A stretch of 64,000 nt of DNA from Geosiphon pyriformis (Eukaryota > Glomeromycota > Glomeromycetes > Archaeosporales > Geosiphonaceae), in NCBI GenBank assembly GCA_016748015.1, contig JAAOMT010000061.1, positions 268,433 through 332,432 on the forward strand. The letters are read 5' to 3'. Within the stretch, counting starts at the first letter, position 1. Each line of letters begins with the position of its first letter. Below the pieces are notes generated by a model, which saw only the letters and a program-made list of their open reading frames with translations, searched no databases and was not told the DNA's origin. Both the position numbers and the translations under genes were made by a program. Shown one piece after another: positions 1 through 12,599 of this stretch.

Positions 1-900
1 TTAGAATCTTTGGCACAAACAGTCAAAAATAATTAGCAACCACAAAGATCCAAATTTGAACTACACTTCAATTAGTCTTAGCAACTATCTTATCAAAGAC
101 AACAAAATTGTGGCCCATCTGTGTGCTATTATTGTGAATTAACTAAACATTTTTTTAGAGATTACAACAATCCCCTCTTGCTCTTTTTAGCTTTTAGAAA
201 CAATAATAATTAGAACAACAAACTTAACAACAATAATGTTTTCAATCAAAGATTTAATCATGTCAACATTAATTTTTTTGGGGAGGATTTTTTAGTTGAA
301 ACTACAGTTTAACCTAACTAATAATAATTATAATATAGATAAATTAGTAATCAATCTCTCTAATTCAACAAGAAAAAAAGAAAGCCAAGATTGATTTTGC
401 TCTGAATTCCAATAAAGCTTTTACATTAACTATTAACAACAATAAGTCACTAAAAGCAAAAATCTTCAAAAAATTTTTCAAAGCTAAAACCTCCAGAAAT
501 TATACAAAAATCTGGTCTTTATTTTATTGTTAAAGATTTTATAGAAACACTAGTTCATATTACTTTTGGCCAGTTAATGACCTATTTACAGTTTAAAAAA
601 ATTTTCACAAATTCTTAATCTCAAAGAAAAAGACATCTAAAACTAACAAACACTTTTGCCAAGTTGAACTTGTTGATAACAACAATATTACTTTTTTGAT
701 TTGCAAAGTCCAAATGACTAAATACTTTATTAATTTGATCTTAGACAGTAAATTATCTGTTAGTGTAATTGCCAAATATTTTCTTAAAATTATTGGTAAA
801 AAAATTGATGAACTTATAACCAGACCTATAACCAATATACATAATGACAAAAAAAAAAGCTTAGTATAGCCAAAGCTGTCCCTGTTTGCATTAATAACAT
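1..900 (+). pseudogene. Ty3/gypsy gag knuckle and protease relic
   Basis: This is the left part of a decayed Ty3/gypsy polyprotein that enters from outside the window. At about 112-175 the + strand reads a CCHC-type zinc knuckle (VCYYC..TKHFFRDY) in which the last cysteine is tyrosine. At 700-830 it reads a retropepsin-like stretch, LILDSKLSVSVIAKYF, where the family has a D-S/T-G catalytic triad; Asp and Ser remain but Gly is replaced by Lys. Many in-frame stops interrupt the frame. The order knuckle, protease, RT, RNase H, integrase across 1-4800 is what identifies the element as Ty3/gypsy rather than copia. It cannot be functional. Confidence 0.6.
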
Positions 901-1700
901 CAGTATTAAAACTGACATGAAAGTTTCTAAAGTTAAAAAATACACTATTATTATTGGTAATAAATAGTTTAAGAAAACAAAAGTCTTACTTGACTATAAA
1001 CTTTATAAGCTAATCATCAAATATGGTAAAAAGTCCATTGTGATTAAATGTCAACATTAGACAACTTTTTTAATGCCCAAACAAGATTCAAAAGAAAAAC
1101 AATTAGATGAATCAGATAATAAAAAAAGCAAAGAAGAAGAAAATGAAAAAGAACAAAAAAAAACTGCTGAATTTATTTACACTATTTTTATCAACAATAA
1201 CAAACTACTGAATAATATTAAAGCTAACAAAAAAGAAATTATTGTAAATAGCAAGCTAATCTATTAGTTATACTATGATATACTCAAAAAAATCTTTAAC
1301 AAAAAGCCAAATACAGTTATTGGTAATATGGCCTTTATGTTTGGTACTAGTACATAAGCCATTGTATTCTTCCAGTAATAAATTCAAATCCTGCTTGATT
1401 TATTACAAAGATTAGAAATCAATCAGTTTAATACCACAAGATAAAATAAAAGAAGTACAAAAGTTCTTTGAGAATAAATTATCAAAGATACAATCATTTA
1501 TAATAGAACAAAAAAACTCTTTTCAGAAAAAAAAAGATAGACATTAAAAATCTATTGGCTAAAAACAGTTCAGTTTATCTCAAAAAAAAATAATACTCTT
1601 GTATGTACTCATATAATACAACACACTATTATAATCAAAGAAATTCACTCTATTTACCTAAAATCTTATTAGTCTAATTGTTATAATGACAAGTTTATCA
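900..1700 (+). other. decayed gypsy linker between protease and RT
   Basis: AT-rich, stop-riddled DNA between the protease and RT of the gypsy element. A 64-codon lysine/glutamate-rich open frame at 1073-1267 has low-complexity charged composition typical of polyprotein linkers. No domain is recognisable. Confidence 0.35.
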
Positions 1701-2240
1701 AGAAAAAAATAAACCAGAAAAATCTTGAATTCATACAAGAAACCAAGAGTAAATAAGCTTTTCCAATTATAGTGGTATCCAAAAAAGGTAAAACTCTATG
1801 CTTTTGTATTAATTATTGACAATTAAATATCATCACTAAAAGAAACATATATTTACTTTCCAAAATTGATGCAATATTAAACAAATTCAATAGTGCTGTT
1901 TTTTTCTCAATTATTGACTTAACTGCTGAATTTTGGCAAATAAAAATGAATCTAAAAAGCAGAAAAAAAACTGTTTTTATCACTAAATATGGCACTTATG
2001 AATTTACAGTCATGTTTTTTGGTCTCATCAATGTTCCTTCTATCTTTCAATACTTAATAAACAAAGTATTTAAATTAGTAAAAAAAAACTTTGTTTTGGT
2101 CTATTTAAATAATATAAAGGTATATTTAAAAACTTGAAATAAATATCTAAAACATCTACAAAAAGTTTTTGATTTTTTTAAAAATGCTGGCCTTAAAATT
2201 AACCCAATCAAATTTTTCTTTAAATGACAATCTACCCATT
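1700..2240 (+). pseudogene. Ty3/gypsy reverse transcriptase relic
   Basis: RT domain of the same element. Around 1860-2140 the + strand reads FFSIIDLTAEFWQIKM, the palm segment carrying the first catalytic Asp, then TVFITKYGTYEFTVMFFGL, then FVLVYLNNIKVY. The last is the YxDD box with both aspartates changed to asparagine (GA[CT] to AAT), which abolishes polymerase activity and is the G-to-A change expected from deamination on the opposite strand. TGA/TAG/TAA codons interrupt the frame before and after the readable part. Confidence 0.85.
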
Positions 2241-2700
2241 TTCTTGGTTATCTTATTACTGAAATACATATTAATAAAAAGCATTTAAAACTTTGAAAAA
2301 AAAATTGGTTACAGAACTTATCTTTATACAACCTAATTTGGATCAATCTTTTATTCTTTATACTGATATATCTAGCTATAAACTTGGTATTGTTTTCTTA
2401 CAAAAAAATAAAAATGACAAAGAATATGTTATAACATATACAAGTAAAACACTCTCATCGGCAAAACAGAATCATTCAATTACTAAACAAAAATACTTAG
2501 CAGTAATTTGGACTACTAATTACTGGGATAAATATCTTTTTGGTATGAAGTTTTTAATAGTAACAAATTATCAAGCTTTGGTTTGGCTATACAACAAAAA
2601 GATGCTGGAACATAAACAAATAATTTATTAAATATTCTATTTAGATAAATTCAACTATAATATTTAATATTGCAAAGAAGCAAATCATCAAAATGCTAAT
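2240..2700 (+). pseudogene. Ty3/gypsy RNase H relic
   Basis: Follows the RT in the normal Ty3 order. The 112-codon open stretch 2293-2631 reads FILYTDISSYKLGIVF (first catalytic Asp in YTD), then YTSKTLSSAKQNHSITKQKYLAVIW (the conserved S-R/K-x-L ... E-Y/K-x-LA region, where the usual Glu is Gln) and FLIVTNYQALVWL (T-D-H/N-x-AL with Asp changed to Asn). Best preserved part of the element, but several catalytic acids are lost and a TAA ends the frame. Confidence 0.85.
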
Positions 2701-2979
2701 ACTTTTTTTAAACTTATTATCCAGTAACAGTACAATTTTTTTAAAACCAAATCAATCTAATTATTAATAACTCTTTTTTAATCAAATATGATAATAGACT
2801 TAGATAATTACTCTGTCTTAATAAAATTTCTAAGTAAAAAACAATATCTATTGAATTATACTTGACAGCAAAAAAAACATTTGTACAAACAATTAAATTT
2901 TTATTTAATCTGCCAAAACCAATTTTACAAAAAATTCTAACCACCTCCAAAAAGTTATTAGATTTAAAAAAAAATTGTG

Positions 2980-3403
2980 ATCTATAACATGTACACAAAT
3001 TTATTAGCTAGATATTTTGAAAAAACAAAAACCATTTAAAAAATATTAACTTGTTATTATTGGCCTATCTTAAGAAAAAATATTATTAAGTACATCAAAA
3101 TCTGTAATATTTGCCAAAAAAAAGGAAATTTTAATTGCAAAAAAGATATTCATTCAATTTCTGTTAATCAACTATTTAACAAAATTGGTATAAATGTTGT
3201 TGAACTTTTAACAGTAACTTTTAATGACAACAAATATATTATTATAGCTACTAATTATCTTATAAAATAGGTAAAAGCAAGAGCCACTTCAGACCAAACA
3301 GCAGTCTTTATAGCCAATTTCATTTTTAAAAATATTATTTGTTACTATAATTGTCCCAAAAAACTTTTATTTGATAGAAAAAGAGCTTTTTTCAATATAC
3401 TAG
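2980..3403 (+). pseudogene. Ty3/gypsy integrase, 5' part, interrupted by solo LTR
   Basis: Integrase N-terminal zinc-binding and core start. Readable + strand segments include YYWPILRKNIIKYIKICNIC (HHCC finger, the two cysteines kept), KIGINVVELLTVTFNDNKYI and IIATNYLIK. In the family the last two are GIDxxGPL...ATDYxTKW, so both aspartates have become asparagine and the Trp has become a stop. The frame reaches ...AFFNILV and is cut there by the solo LTR at 3404; it resumes at 4283 with LVKKLCKKI. Confidence 0.85.
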
Positions 3404-4282
3404 TGTTACTCATAAAAAGAAAACAGATATAGAAAAACAGTAGACCAATAAGAGAGTAGTAGTTAACATATAAGCATATTACTCAGCAATGTGGAGCAAT
3501 GTCAAAAATCATGGCACATTGCTCAGCAATGTAAACATTGCTTGAGAAATTATAGAACATTGCTTGAGAATGTGAGCAATCTTGTAGAACTCAAATTATG
3601 TATATATAGCAGTAGTATCAGAAGTTAAAAAATTAGGGAAAAAGACTCAAAGTCAATTGATTCGCAGAGTCAATTAGACTCGCAAATCATAATTATTAAA
3701 AATAAAAAAAAATAAAAAAAAAAAAAAAGAATCTTTTAGTTAGAAATCTCTCATTCCCAAATATCGAATAAATAAATTATTTACCATCCAAATCCACTCT
3801 TCACTATCAACACTCCATGTTGATAGCAATTGATACTTAATCACACTGGAACAATAGCTCTTGATTATGGCTATTGATGAATACTAACTTGTGTATTGCC
3901 TTGGCTTATTTCTTATTTTATTTTTTTTTTCTTTTATTTTTGATTTTGTTATTTCTAACTCTATTGAGAATTAATACGCAAAGTACTGATGTCAAAATAT
4001 AGCACTGGTAAAAGACCCAAGAATAAGGGTAGAACACTTGATTGAAGATAGCTTACCAGGAGAAATACCAGCCATCAAGCTGAGAAAAAAATTGATGAAA
4101 CTGCAGTTTTGGGAAGCTACAGATAAAACTATTACAATTGAATCTCTGTTCATTATATAAAAGACTCAACTAAAACCTTCAGATAAATACACCTTCAGAT
4201 ATTACCAACAACAGTATATCAATTGAGCACCAAGTTACAGGTTTGTTATTTGATTTGAGACCTCAAATAAGCACCAGTAACA
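3404..4282 (+). mobile_element. solo LTR A (879 bp) nested in gypsy integrase
   Basis: Starts TGTTACT and ends AGTAACA, a perfect inverted terminal heptamer. Flanked by CTAG on the left and CTGG on the right, a 4 bp target duplication with one G-to-A change. The interrupted integrase reads ...NILV before and LVKKLC after, so the LTR dropped into an existing gene. Near 3480-3600 it holds short direct repeats around GCAATGT/AGCAATGT. Two relatives lie in this window: 7808-8650 (same strand) and 14092-14972 (inverted). It keeps more CpG than its host element, consistent with a later insertion. Confidence 0.85.
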
Positions 4283-4800
4283 CTGGTTAAAAAACTTTGT
4301 AAAAAAATAGGAATATATTATAAACTATTTTTTTCTTATTACTTTTAAACAAATAACCTAATAAAATGTTTTAACAGAATACTGTATGAAACATTAGCCA
4401 AAACCAATAAAAAAACAAACTTATAGAACAAAATGCTGCTTTCAATCTTATTTATTTATAGAACTGTGAATTATAACATAACAAGTTATAAATTTTTTTA
4501 TCTGTTTTATAAATAAATAGCAGCTTTACCAATAAAAACTAATATTAAGACAATACTCTTTGAGAAAATTACAATAAAAAATTACAAAAATATTTTACAA
4601 AAAAAACTTGGTGCTATTCTTGACTCTTTAGTAGAAGCATAAATAATTGTTTTTGAAAAAATAAAACAGTTTCAAAAAAAACATAAAAAAAAAAACATAT
4701 AAAATACTTTTCTTAAGTATTAGTAACTTAGTTTTAGAATATCACTTAAAGAGAAACAATGTCTATAGTAATAAGTTTTTTAATCTGTGAAAAAAATTTT
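4283..4800 (+). pseudogene. Ty3/gypsy integrase, 3' part
   Basis: Continuation of the integrase after the solo LTR: LVKKLCKKIGIYYKLFFSYY then a stop, TNNLIKCFNRIL (family: HPQTNGLVERFNRTL), YETLAKTNKKTN, MLLSILFIYRTVNYNIT and LPIKTNIKTILFEK. This is the catalytic-Glu region (N-G-x-V/I-E-R) with the Glu changed to Lys, followed by the C-terminal part. Joining the two halves across 879 bp proves the nesting order. Confidence 0.8.
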
Positions 4801-6450
4801 TTTTAGTCAACAAAGTTTTGAACAATAGTTTTTATATCTTAAAAGATTAATATAGAACAATCTTTAATAATTATCTTGTTTATAGTACATAACTCAAAAA
4901 ATATCACAAATGGTCTGATTAGTTATCTGTTGTGGTAATACTAATCTAAATAATTAGCAAAAATTAGGTATAAATAAATACACTATTTCTAAACAAAGAT
5001 ATTTTTAATTAACATGAACAATTATTTTCTGAATTAAAACATTCAAAATGTCTTTTATACTCTTTATAAGTATTAAATTAATAACTATTCAAATGCTATT
5101 TTGATTATTAAAAAACAGACCATTATAATTGATAATAATAGAATACATACTGTTATTAGACCAAAAAAAACCACTACCAGAAAAGAAAAAATTGATAGCA
5201 AAATAAATAAATATTTACTAAAAAGTATAACAGCAGTAATACTTTTACTTTTCATTATAATTAAAAAAACAATTAAGAAAATTTTGCCTATAAACAAAAA
5301 CTTGTCATATAAAAGACAATTAAAACTCTATGGTTATCTTAATAAAATCATAGAAAATATAAAACTCTTAAAAAAACAACTTTAAAAATACAAGTAAAAA
5401 TTTTGGATATTATATAATTAGATATTCCAAGAGTTTTGACCATTGTTAAAAGAACCAAAACTCTTATACAAAGATTTGATCTCTTAGATACAAAACTTAT
5501 TTTGTTTTAAGTATTATATATTTTATTTACAAAAAAATTCAACAAACTAGTTAGCTTTGAATTAAATAAAACTCTTCAAATAGAATACCTTATAAATAAT
5601 TTGATTTTACTCAAGCTCAATCTCTTTAGAAAAAATAATAATATGATTAAAACTTATACTTTTATTAATTATTACATGTATTAACCACTAATATTATATA
5701 ATTAGCCATCTTATTTTTAGATAGTAATTAATAACTTAATTGTTAATCTGATTATTGACCTAGTTATTAACTTAATTGTTGACTATTTTTAATAGCTATA
5801 TAAGCAATAAATCTCTTAGCTATAGAAAAGTATGTATAAATCAATAAAAACAAAAAAATAAAATAACAACTCTTCTTTTCTTACTAATTTTTTTTTCTTT
5901 ATCTTTAAGTATCTGAACATTTTAAAATAAAAAATTACTTGTTAATATTTAATTACTTTTTTTCTAACTTGAATTATTGTAGTATTTAAAAATTATTGAA
6001 TTCTAAGAGTGCTGATGTAAGACATAAAATTATACTAGTGTGTTATTATTTGTTAACAGTATAGATTATCTTTCTACTTTCAGATTTTTCAATTATCTTT
6101 TGAAAAAAATAGTGACTAAAATATTTTATAAGACTGATCTTATATATTAAATTCATAATTATTCAATTTGTTTTTTGAAGTTAAAATCTCTTTGATTAAT
6201 TCTATTACTCTACAATCCTGTTTTTTTTGTTATCTGTTAGCTTATTATTCTAATTTGTAATAATACTATTAGTTTAATATTTATAAAAATTCTTTTTATT
6301 TAATTTATTTAATTAATATTTTTTTAAAAAATTAAATTAAAACTTTAAATATTTTATTAACTAAGTTATTATTTAAATTGTTAAAATATTTTTTAATTTT
6401 ATATTTAAATTTATTATTATTAATTTTGGTTTTTTTTCATTTTAATTAAT
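4800..6450. other. AT-rich tail of gypsy element, possible 3' LTR
   Basis: Contains a 94-codon Lys/Ile-rich open frame (5101-5385) with no recognisable domain; by position it may be the polyprotein C-terminus. From about 5690 to 6060 the sequence resembles LTR architecture of this family: a TATATAAGCA stretch, then a poly-T/A tract, and near the end AGTGCTGATGTAAGACA, which resembles AGTACTGATGTCAAAATA inside LTR A. I regard it as a possible 3' LTR of the host gypsy element; the boundaries are uncertain. Confidence 0.3.
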
Positions 6451-6639
6451 AAGTATTTTAGAAATTAAATTAAAAATAAAAAAATAAAAAACTTTTTTCT
6501 TTTCTATGTCTAAATTCTCCAAAAAGCAGTTTTTGAAAAAAAAAGTTTTTTGTTTTTACTGTTTTTTTTAGTATTACTACTTTCAACATTTTATAAGCTA
6601 ATAATTTTTTTGTGATAGATCTAATAACTGCTTCTGATA

Positions 6640-7807
6640 GCAATATGTTTAAAAAAAAGACACTCAAAGATGTTTTTCATAAACCAGTTAGGAGTTTTTT
6701 TTTTCAGAAAAAATATATTTTTGTATGCAATATTAAATACTTTGGTAATGAAAATAATATTTAAGTAAATTCGATTCTGGTAGTGGTATATATTTAGACA
6801 TAAATAGTAAATCTAATAATAGTAAAAATAATAATCTTTTAATAAACAGTATTAGTAGTGGTTTTCTTGGTTCAATGATAACAATCTAAGGCTAAAAATA
6901 TTAATACTGGTTTGGAATATAACTTTTCTATTGGTAAAATCGATTTTGGCATAGATAAAGATAAAAAATCTTTTTTTTCTCTTTTTAACATATCTCTAAA
7001 TAAAAGATAAATTAATCTTAAAATTGTAAAAACTCAAATAAAAGTAGTTGTTAAGAAATTTTTTACTTTAAATATTAAATTTTTAGCTATAGAAAAGAAG
7101 TCAACAACAGCAAAAATTCAAGTAATTAAAAAACTTTTTTTAACAATTAATAATTTTGAAAAGGTTATTATCTCTTCAAAATTTAAGAAAATCATTAGAT
7201 TAACATTTGTTTTAAAAAAAGTATAAATAAGACTGCATTATTGATTATAGAAAAAAAATCAATGTAAATAATAATCTTAAGAAACAAAAAATGCACTCAG
7301 ATTGGACTGTAATAATCAAAAAAATTCTTATAAATACACTAAAAGAAATAATTATTACTGTAGTATCTGAGTATAGCCAAATTGTATTAATCAAATTGCA
7401 ATTCATTGGGCTGTGGCAAAAGACTGTAATAGAGTTTGCTAAATCAGAACAGACAAATTAATTAATAGCAAAATAATTTTTTTTTGATTAGAAAAAATTT
7501 TGTGTACATAGCCAGAGCCATAGAAAATCATAATATTTGAATAATAAGAGATTAATTTAGAATGTTTTTATTTACTTTGTCAATAAAAACAACCACTTAT
7601 AATCTAAATACTTTATTAAACAGAGCTAGTAGAAAAACTTGTATCATTAATTGATTATTCAAGACTGGTAACAAAATTTACTGTACTATAGTTGGCTTTG
7701 AATTTAATAAAAAACTAAAATTTGCTTTTTACATAGAACCAATTTTTAGTGATATTAAACTTTTTTAAACAAGACTTAATATAATTTATTGTAAAAAATA
7801 TGAGCAT
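6640..7807 (+). pseudogene. LINE 1 ORF1, part before LTR B
   Basis: ORF1 of LINE elements encodes a nucleic-acid-binding chaperone. Readable parts: a stretch around 7290-7460 reading DWTVIIKKILINTLKEI and then LQFIGLWQKTVIEFAKSEQ, a beta-alpha RRM-like core that I recognise as conserved in LINEs of mycorrhizal fungi (the same motif appears on the minus strand at 19630-19690 as IQLISLWQKILVEF). At 7765-7800 it reads LNIIYCKKYEHC, the remains of a CCHC knuckle, where LTR B begins. Many stops. Confidence 0.7.
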
Positions 7808-8650
7808 TGTTATTCCTAAAAATTAAGGATTATAATAATAAATAAAATAGCCAATTAGAAATAAATATAGTAAAAAAAAAAATTCTAGAATTTCAGAATT
7901 TTTCTTAAGGAATTACAAGATTTAAAAATTCCAGAATATTAGGATTCTTTTTAAAAAAATTGAAAAATTTTAAAAAATCTTATATAATATGAATTAGCTA
8001 TATATAGTAAGAGTATTAGAAACAAAAAAAGTATTTGAAACTTAGACAAAACAGTAGCTAAAAAATAACTACTTATTTTATTATTCTCTTTTTAAAAGAT
8101 AGTTTTCTATAACTTGAAGTAAAATTATTCTTATATCAATAAAATTATCTATTATTATCTAATCCATATTATTATCACTTAATTAAAGAAATATTAATTA
8201 CTTCTATATTATTAATACTCTATGTTAATAAAATCTAATACTTAATTATACTAAATTAATAGCTTTTAATTATAATTATTAATAAAATACTAATTTTTTT
8301 TTATTTTTTTTATTTTTTTTTGTTTTATTTTTTTGTTATTTATTAATTGATTAAAAAAATTAAGTGCTAAGTATTTAACATCAAAAATAATTTGGTAAAA
8401 AACCTGAAAACAAGGATAAAAAACTTAAAAATAGTTTATTAAAAGGGCACAACTGCCAGAATAAACCAGTTACCATGCTAAAAAAAAATTTACAGAAAAA
8501 ACTATTAATTAAATCTCTGTTTATTATACAAAAAACTTATCAAAACTTTCAAACTCCAAAACCTTTAGAAATTACCAACATTTCTAGTTATTAAGCACTA
8601 AATTACAGATTTGTTATTTGTTTTTACATTCCAAATAATTACCTATAACA
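7808..8650 (+). mobile_element. LTR B (843 bp), solo, inside LINE 1 ORF1
   Basis: Starts TGTTATT and ends TATAACA. The 3' half aligns by eye to LTR A: TTGAATCTCTGTTCATTATA at 4138 versus TTAAATCTCTGTTTATTATA at 8508, and ATTACAGATTTGTTATTTG near 8603 versus GTTACAGGTTTGTTATTTG near 4235. The 5' third is diverged: LTR A has GCAATGT repeats, LTR B has GAATTCTAGAATTT-like palindromic repeats at 7880-7950. It separates the ORF1 knuckle from the downstream ORF1 sequence, so it is a nested insertion. Flanks GCAT/GTGT are only a possible degenerate target duplication. Confidence 0.75.
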
Positions 8651-9500
8651 GTGTCTTAAATATAATTCTTTAAGTTTATCAGTTTTTATTCCAAGAAAAA
8701 TATATAAGAAGTTTGTCTTAAATAAAAATTATGTTCAGTTGGTCTATTTATATCTAAAAAAAAATGTTCCAATTATTTGTTTTGTTGTTTTTAGTAATAA
8801 ATTCTGAGTACAGATAGTCTTTTTAGTAGTTGTTTTTATTAGTGTTTGTTCTAGTTTTTTTCTTAAATCTTCTCTATCTGGTGGCTTTTATCTTGACAGT
8901 ATTTTTTTTAATTCTTAAAACATGTCTTCTTTTAATAATCAGCTAGCTTCTTTAGAATGTTTTTTTAAAGTTATTAATAGATTAAGTATTGATAATTATA
9001 TGCAAATTAGATAAGATAGATTTGGTGTTTTTTGTGTCTGCTCTTGTTTCTCCTATTTTAATAGATTTTTCAGTTCTAAATATGAGTTTGGCTTCAAATC
9101 TGGTTATAAATACTTTCTTATTAATATTTTTTTCATAAACTCTAACATAATATTGAATAATTTACAAATCTTACTTCTTTCTTATTTATTAGTAATAGTT
9201 AGAGTTTCAGTATTAAATTTAAGCAGTTCTAAGATCTTGACTACTAAGATTGGAAGTCTAAAATCTAAGATAATCACTTTTAAAGTGTTTATTAGTTCAG
9301 TTTTAAATAAATTAGATTAGTTGTATGCTAACTTAGACTCTTAAAATCTTTTTTATATCAATAACCAGCTTTGTTTGAAAGTTTGTAATCTGTAATATTA
9401 AAAAAATAAACAATATAACTAAACAAAATAATGTCATTAGGTAACATAAAAATTTAAGCAATTTGGTTTTTATTATTATAGAAACAAAGTTAAAAAAGCA
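8651..9500 (+). pseudogene. LINE 1 ORF1, part after LTR B
   Basis: ORF1 continues after the LTR: around 8690-8790 it reads VLNKNYVQLVYLYLKKNVPIIC, corresponding to the family's A-x-LYAKKxVPI segment. Around 9230-9310 it reads SKILTTKIGSLKSKI and SSVLNKLD, matching the coiled-coil-like C-terminal part of ORF1. Stops are frequent. Confidence 0.6.
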
Positions 9501-10560
9501 GACTAAACTATAAATTAAAGATAGATTTTTGGATTTAAAAGTTTTTGTTTCTGGATTGGATGTGGGTTATTTGGATTTGAAAATAACAGTAATAATAAAT
9601 GATAATTTTATTCAACATATATGCAAAGTTTTTGAGATTTCTGGTTATCTTATTTCTATTTGGTTTTTTTTTGCCAATAAAGTTTTAGTAACAATTTTGG
9701 ACTTATATGTTGGTGCTTTAGCTAATGTGAATTTAGTTAAGTACATAAAATAAACTCATGTATTGTTAAAGCTGTTAATTTGAGTTTTTATGTAGTACTA
9801 AGTAGAAATTTTAATAAGCATAGAGTAAAATACAGTGTTAGTTATAAAAAATATTTGGATTTGAGTTTACATAACTTTTTTCAAATAGTTTTTTTTCAAG
9901 TTTCTAATATAAAGTAATTCAAAAAGAATAAGAAAGAATATTGATTTTATTTTTGTTAGTAAACACTTTTCAATAGCTGTAATAAGTAAAAATGTCAACA
10001 ATGTATTAAATTTCTTTAAAACAGATTATATGTTTGTTTTTGTCTCTTTCAGTTTGAATGGTCTCTTGGATAAATACTTAAATACAATTCAAAAACAAGC
10101 TAACAAAGATTGCTAAAAGTTCAAGATCAAAAATTCAGATGTAGTCAAATAAATTTGCTTTAAAAAATGTTTTTCTGTCAAGATGTTAATGTATTTAGAT
10201 GAATTTATAAATACAAAAAAACTTGGTAATTTGAATTCTATGTAGAAAATATTGAGAATAATAATAGCCAATTCAACAGACTTGATTTTCTCTAAATATT
10301 GGTTTAATGTATTTAATTGATTAAAAAATAAACAAACTTCTAAGTTCTATAAGCTTAAAGTATTAATTGCTAGAATAGTTAATGTTTTAAACTTAAACAA
10401 CAGTTCAGATTTTAATTATTTTATCAAGATTTGGTTAGCTCTTGATAATATACAAGCTTTTAAGTTTACCAGTTTAATTAATAAAAATGCTAGTTTTATA
10501 AAAATTTTTAAACACTTATCAGTAGTCACAAAATGTTATTAAAAATTCCAATACAATAAA
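9500..10560 (+). pseudogene. LINE 1 ORF2 endonuclease and linker
   Basis: Endonuclease/exonuclease/phosphatase-type domain that nicks target DNA in LINE retrotransposition. The open stretch 9529-9753 reads FVSGLDVGYLDLKITVIIND, then HICKVFEISGYLISIWF and LGLY/LDLYVGALANV, the hallmark of this LINE family. The downstream part (9930-10560) reads IDFIFVSKHFSIAVI, LNGLLDKYLNTIQKQANKD and other linker segments up to KAKLAKSKSI. Shifted and interrupted by stops. Confidence 0.75.
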
Positions 10561-12100
10561 GCAAAATTGGCTAAGAGCAAATCTATTAAAAAGACAATTG
10601 AAAGATGCATAAAAAATTTTAGTTTAAATAAAAAAAGTATAATAAAAAGTGTTTTAAAACAAACTTTTTGTAAAATAGTGCTTGATCATTTGGTCATTGA
10701 AAATAACTTAATTTTAGAACCAAATAATGTGAAGTTTAAGATAGATAAAATTATAGTGGATTGGACAAAGAAGCAAAAAGTACATAAAATAATACCAAAA
10801 TTATGATTTTTCTAATATATATTTTTGAACTATATAAAAAATAATTTTTTTTCTGGTGTGATAAATAAAATCAACATAGATAATTTGGTTTCAGTAATCA
10901 AAAACCTGCCTGATGGCAAAGCTGTTAACTTTTTAAGAATTTCAAATAAACTTTAAAAATATTATAATAACTTAGTATTAAAATGTTTTTTGAATTTATT
11001 AAACTCTTGTTTAATTTATAGAAATATTTTAGTTCTTTGAAAAAATATCTGGGTTTTAGTAATTTCCAAATTCTATGATTGGAATAGAATACTTATAAAC
11101 ACATAGTCTATTGCTTTAATTGAAATAGCAAGAAAAATTTTAAACAAAATTTTGTCAGATTGTATTTTATTAGCTTGTATAACAATTTTTTGGTTTTGAA
11201 GAGTACTACAACTTAATTTTTTATTTTTGCTATTAATTCAATAGTTAAAGACACTTTAAAAAAAAACTGGAAGCTTTAACTAGTTCTTTAGAATATGTAT
11301 AAAGCATATAATTTAGTTAAATGACATTATTTGGAAACTAATTTAAAATGAATTAAAATGTGTACCAGATTTATTAAGTTTTTTGGAAACATTTATTTAA
11401 ATAGAGCCAACAAAATAATAACAGACTTTGGTCTTTTAAATGACTATAAAACACAAGATAGGCTTGATCAAAGTGAAGTTTTTTCTTCTCTTCTTTGAAA
11501 AAATTTTTATGATCTCTTTCTGTATAAAATCAAGAGACTTGACTATTTATGCAAATACAAAGTTAACTTAAAATTTGTGACAAAATCTGACAAGATAGAA
11601 ATTTAAGTCAGAATAACCATTAATTTTGCTGCTAAAACTTTTATGAATAACATAATTTAAGTTAATAACAGTTAAGCAACAACACAATATATTTTGAATA
11701 AGTAAATTCTTTACAATTAATAATATCTCTATAAACAATAAAAAAACAATTGCTATTCTTATTAATCAGAAAGTTAGAAAACTTTTTTTGCTTGTTAGTA
11801 GCTTACCAATTACAATAATTAAAAAAAATAAATCTTATTAATACTTGGGCATATTTTTGTTAATAAAAAAGCTGTCAAAGCCTAATTTAGCCAAAGCTTA
11901 ATTAGATGCTTAGTTTTTTTCAAATATAGTTTTGTACAAAGTTATTTCTAATAAACAATTTTGTTATTTAGTCTTTTTAATTTTACAGTTTATAATTAAT
12001 TATAAAACACAATTTAATTATATTCTTAAGAATATTTGCACTAGGTAAGATGCTATGATTAAAAAGAGCTTAAAGCTCAAATAAGTCTTCTATATAATTT
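10560..12100 (+). pseudogene. LINE 1 ORF2 reverse transcriptase
   Basis: The 79-codon stretch 10567-10806 reads VLDHLVIENNLILEPNNVKF and IDKIIVDWTKKQKV, the conserved segment just before the RT fingers. Next come VISVIKNLPDGKAV and FLRISNKL (family: LPDGKAAGxSGISNELWK), then IALIEIARKILNKIL (family: IxLIExARKIxxKI). The YxDD box is not confidently readable. The frame is broken by dozens of stops. Confidence 0.75.
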
Positions 12101-12599
12101 TTCTACAGATATATTGCTATATTCATTTCTTTATGATATAAAAACTTTTGGCCAAGTACAGACTAAGAGTAAATTATTAGCTGTTTTAAGTTTTGTAAAT
12201 ACATCTAATGTCTTAAAACAGCTTTTTATTCATTAATATATGAATTTACAGATTACCAGCTAGCTATTAGTGTATTTATTATATTATTTTGTTAGATTAA
12301 ATATTAGTTCTATCAATAATTTTTTAGTTAAAATTATAAAAATTTTCTTATTTTGTGGCTTATATTTTTTTAATGCTCTGTCAAATGCTTTTTGATCCTC
12401 TAATAAAACATTAATATCTGAGATTTTTGAAAGCAAAAAATTTTTTAAAATAGTTTGTTCTCTAAAATACTTTGATATTGCTTTTGTAAAACAGTTATTG
12501 GACAAAAAAAAACATTGTTTTAACTAAAAATGTTTTAGATATTGGAAATATTTGAATTTTTAAAGCTCTATTTTTGTATAGTTTAGCTTAGTCATCTGA

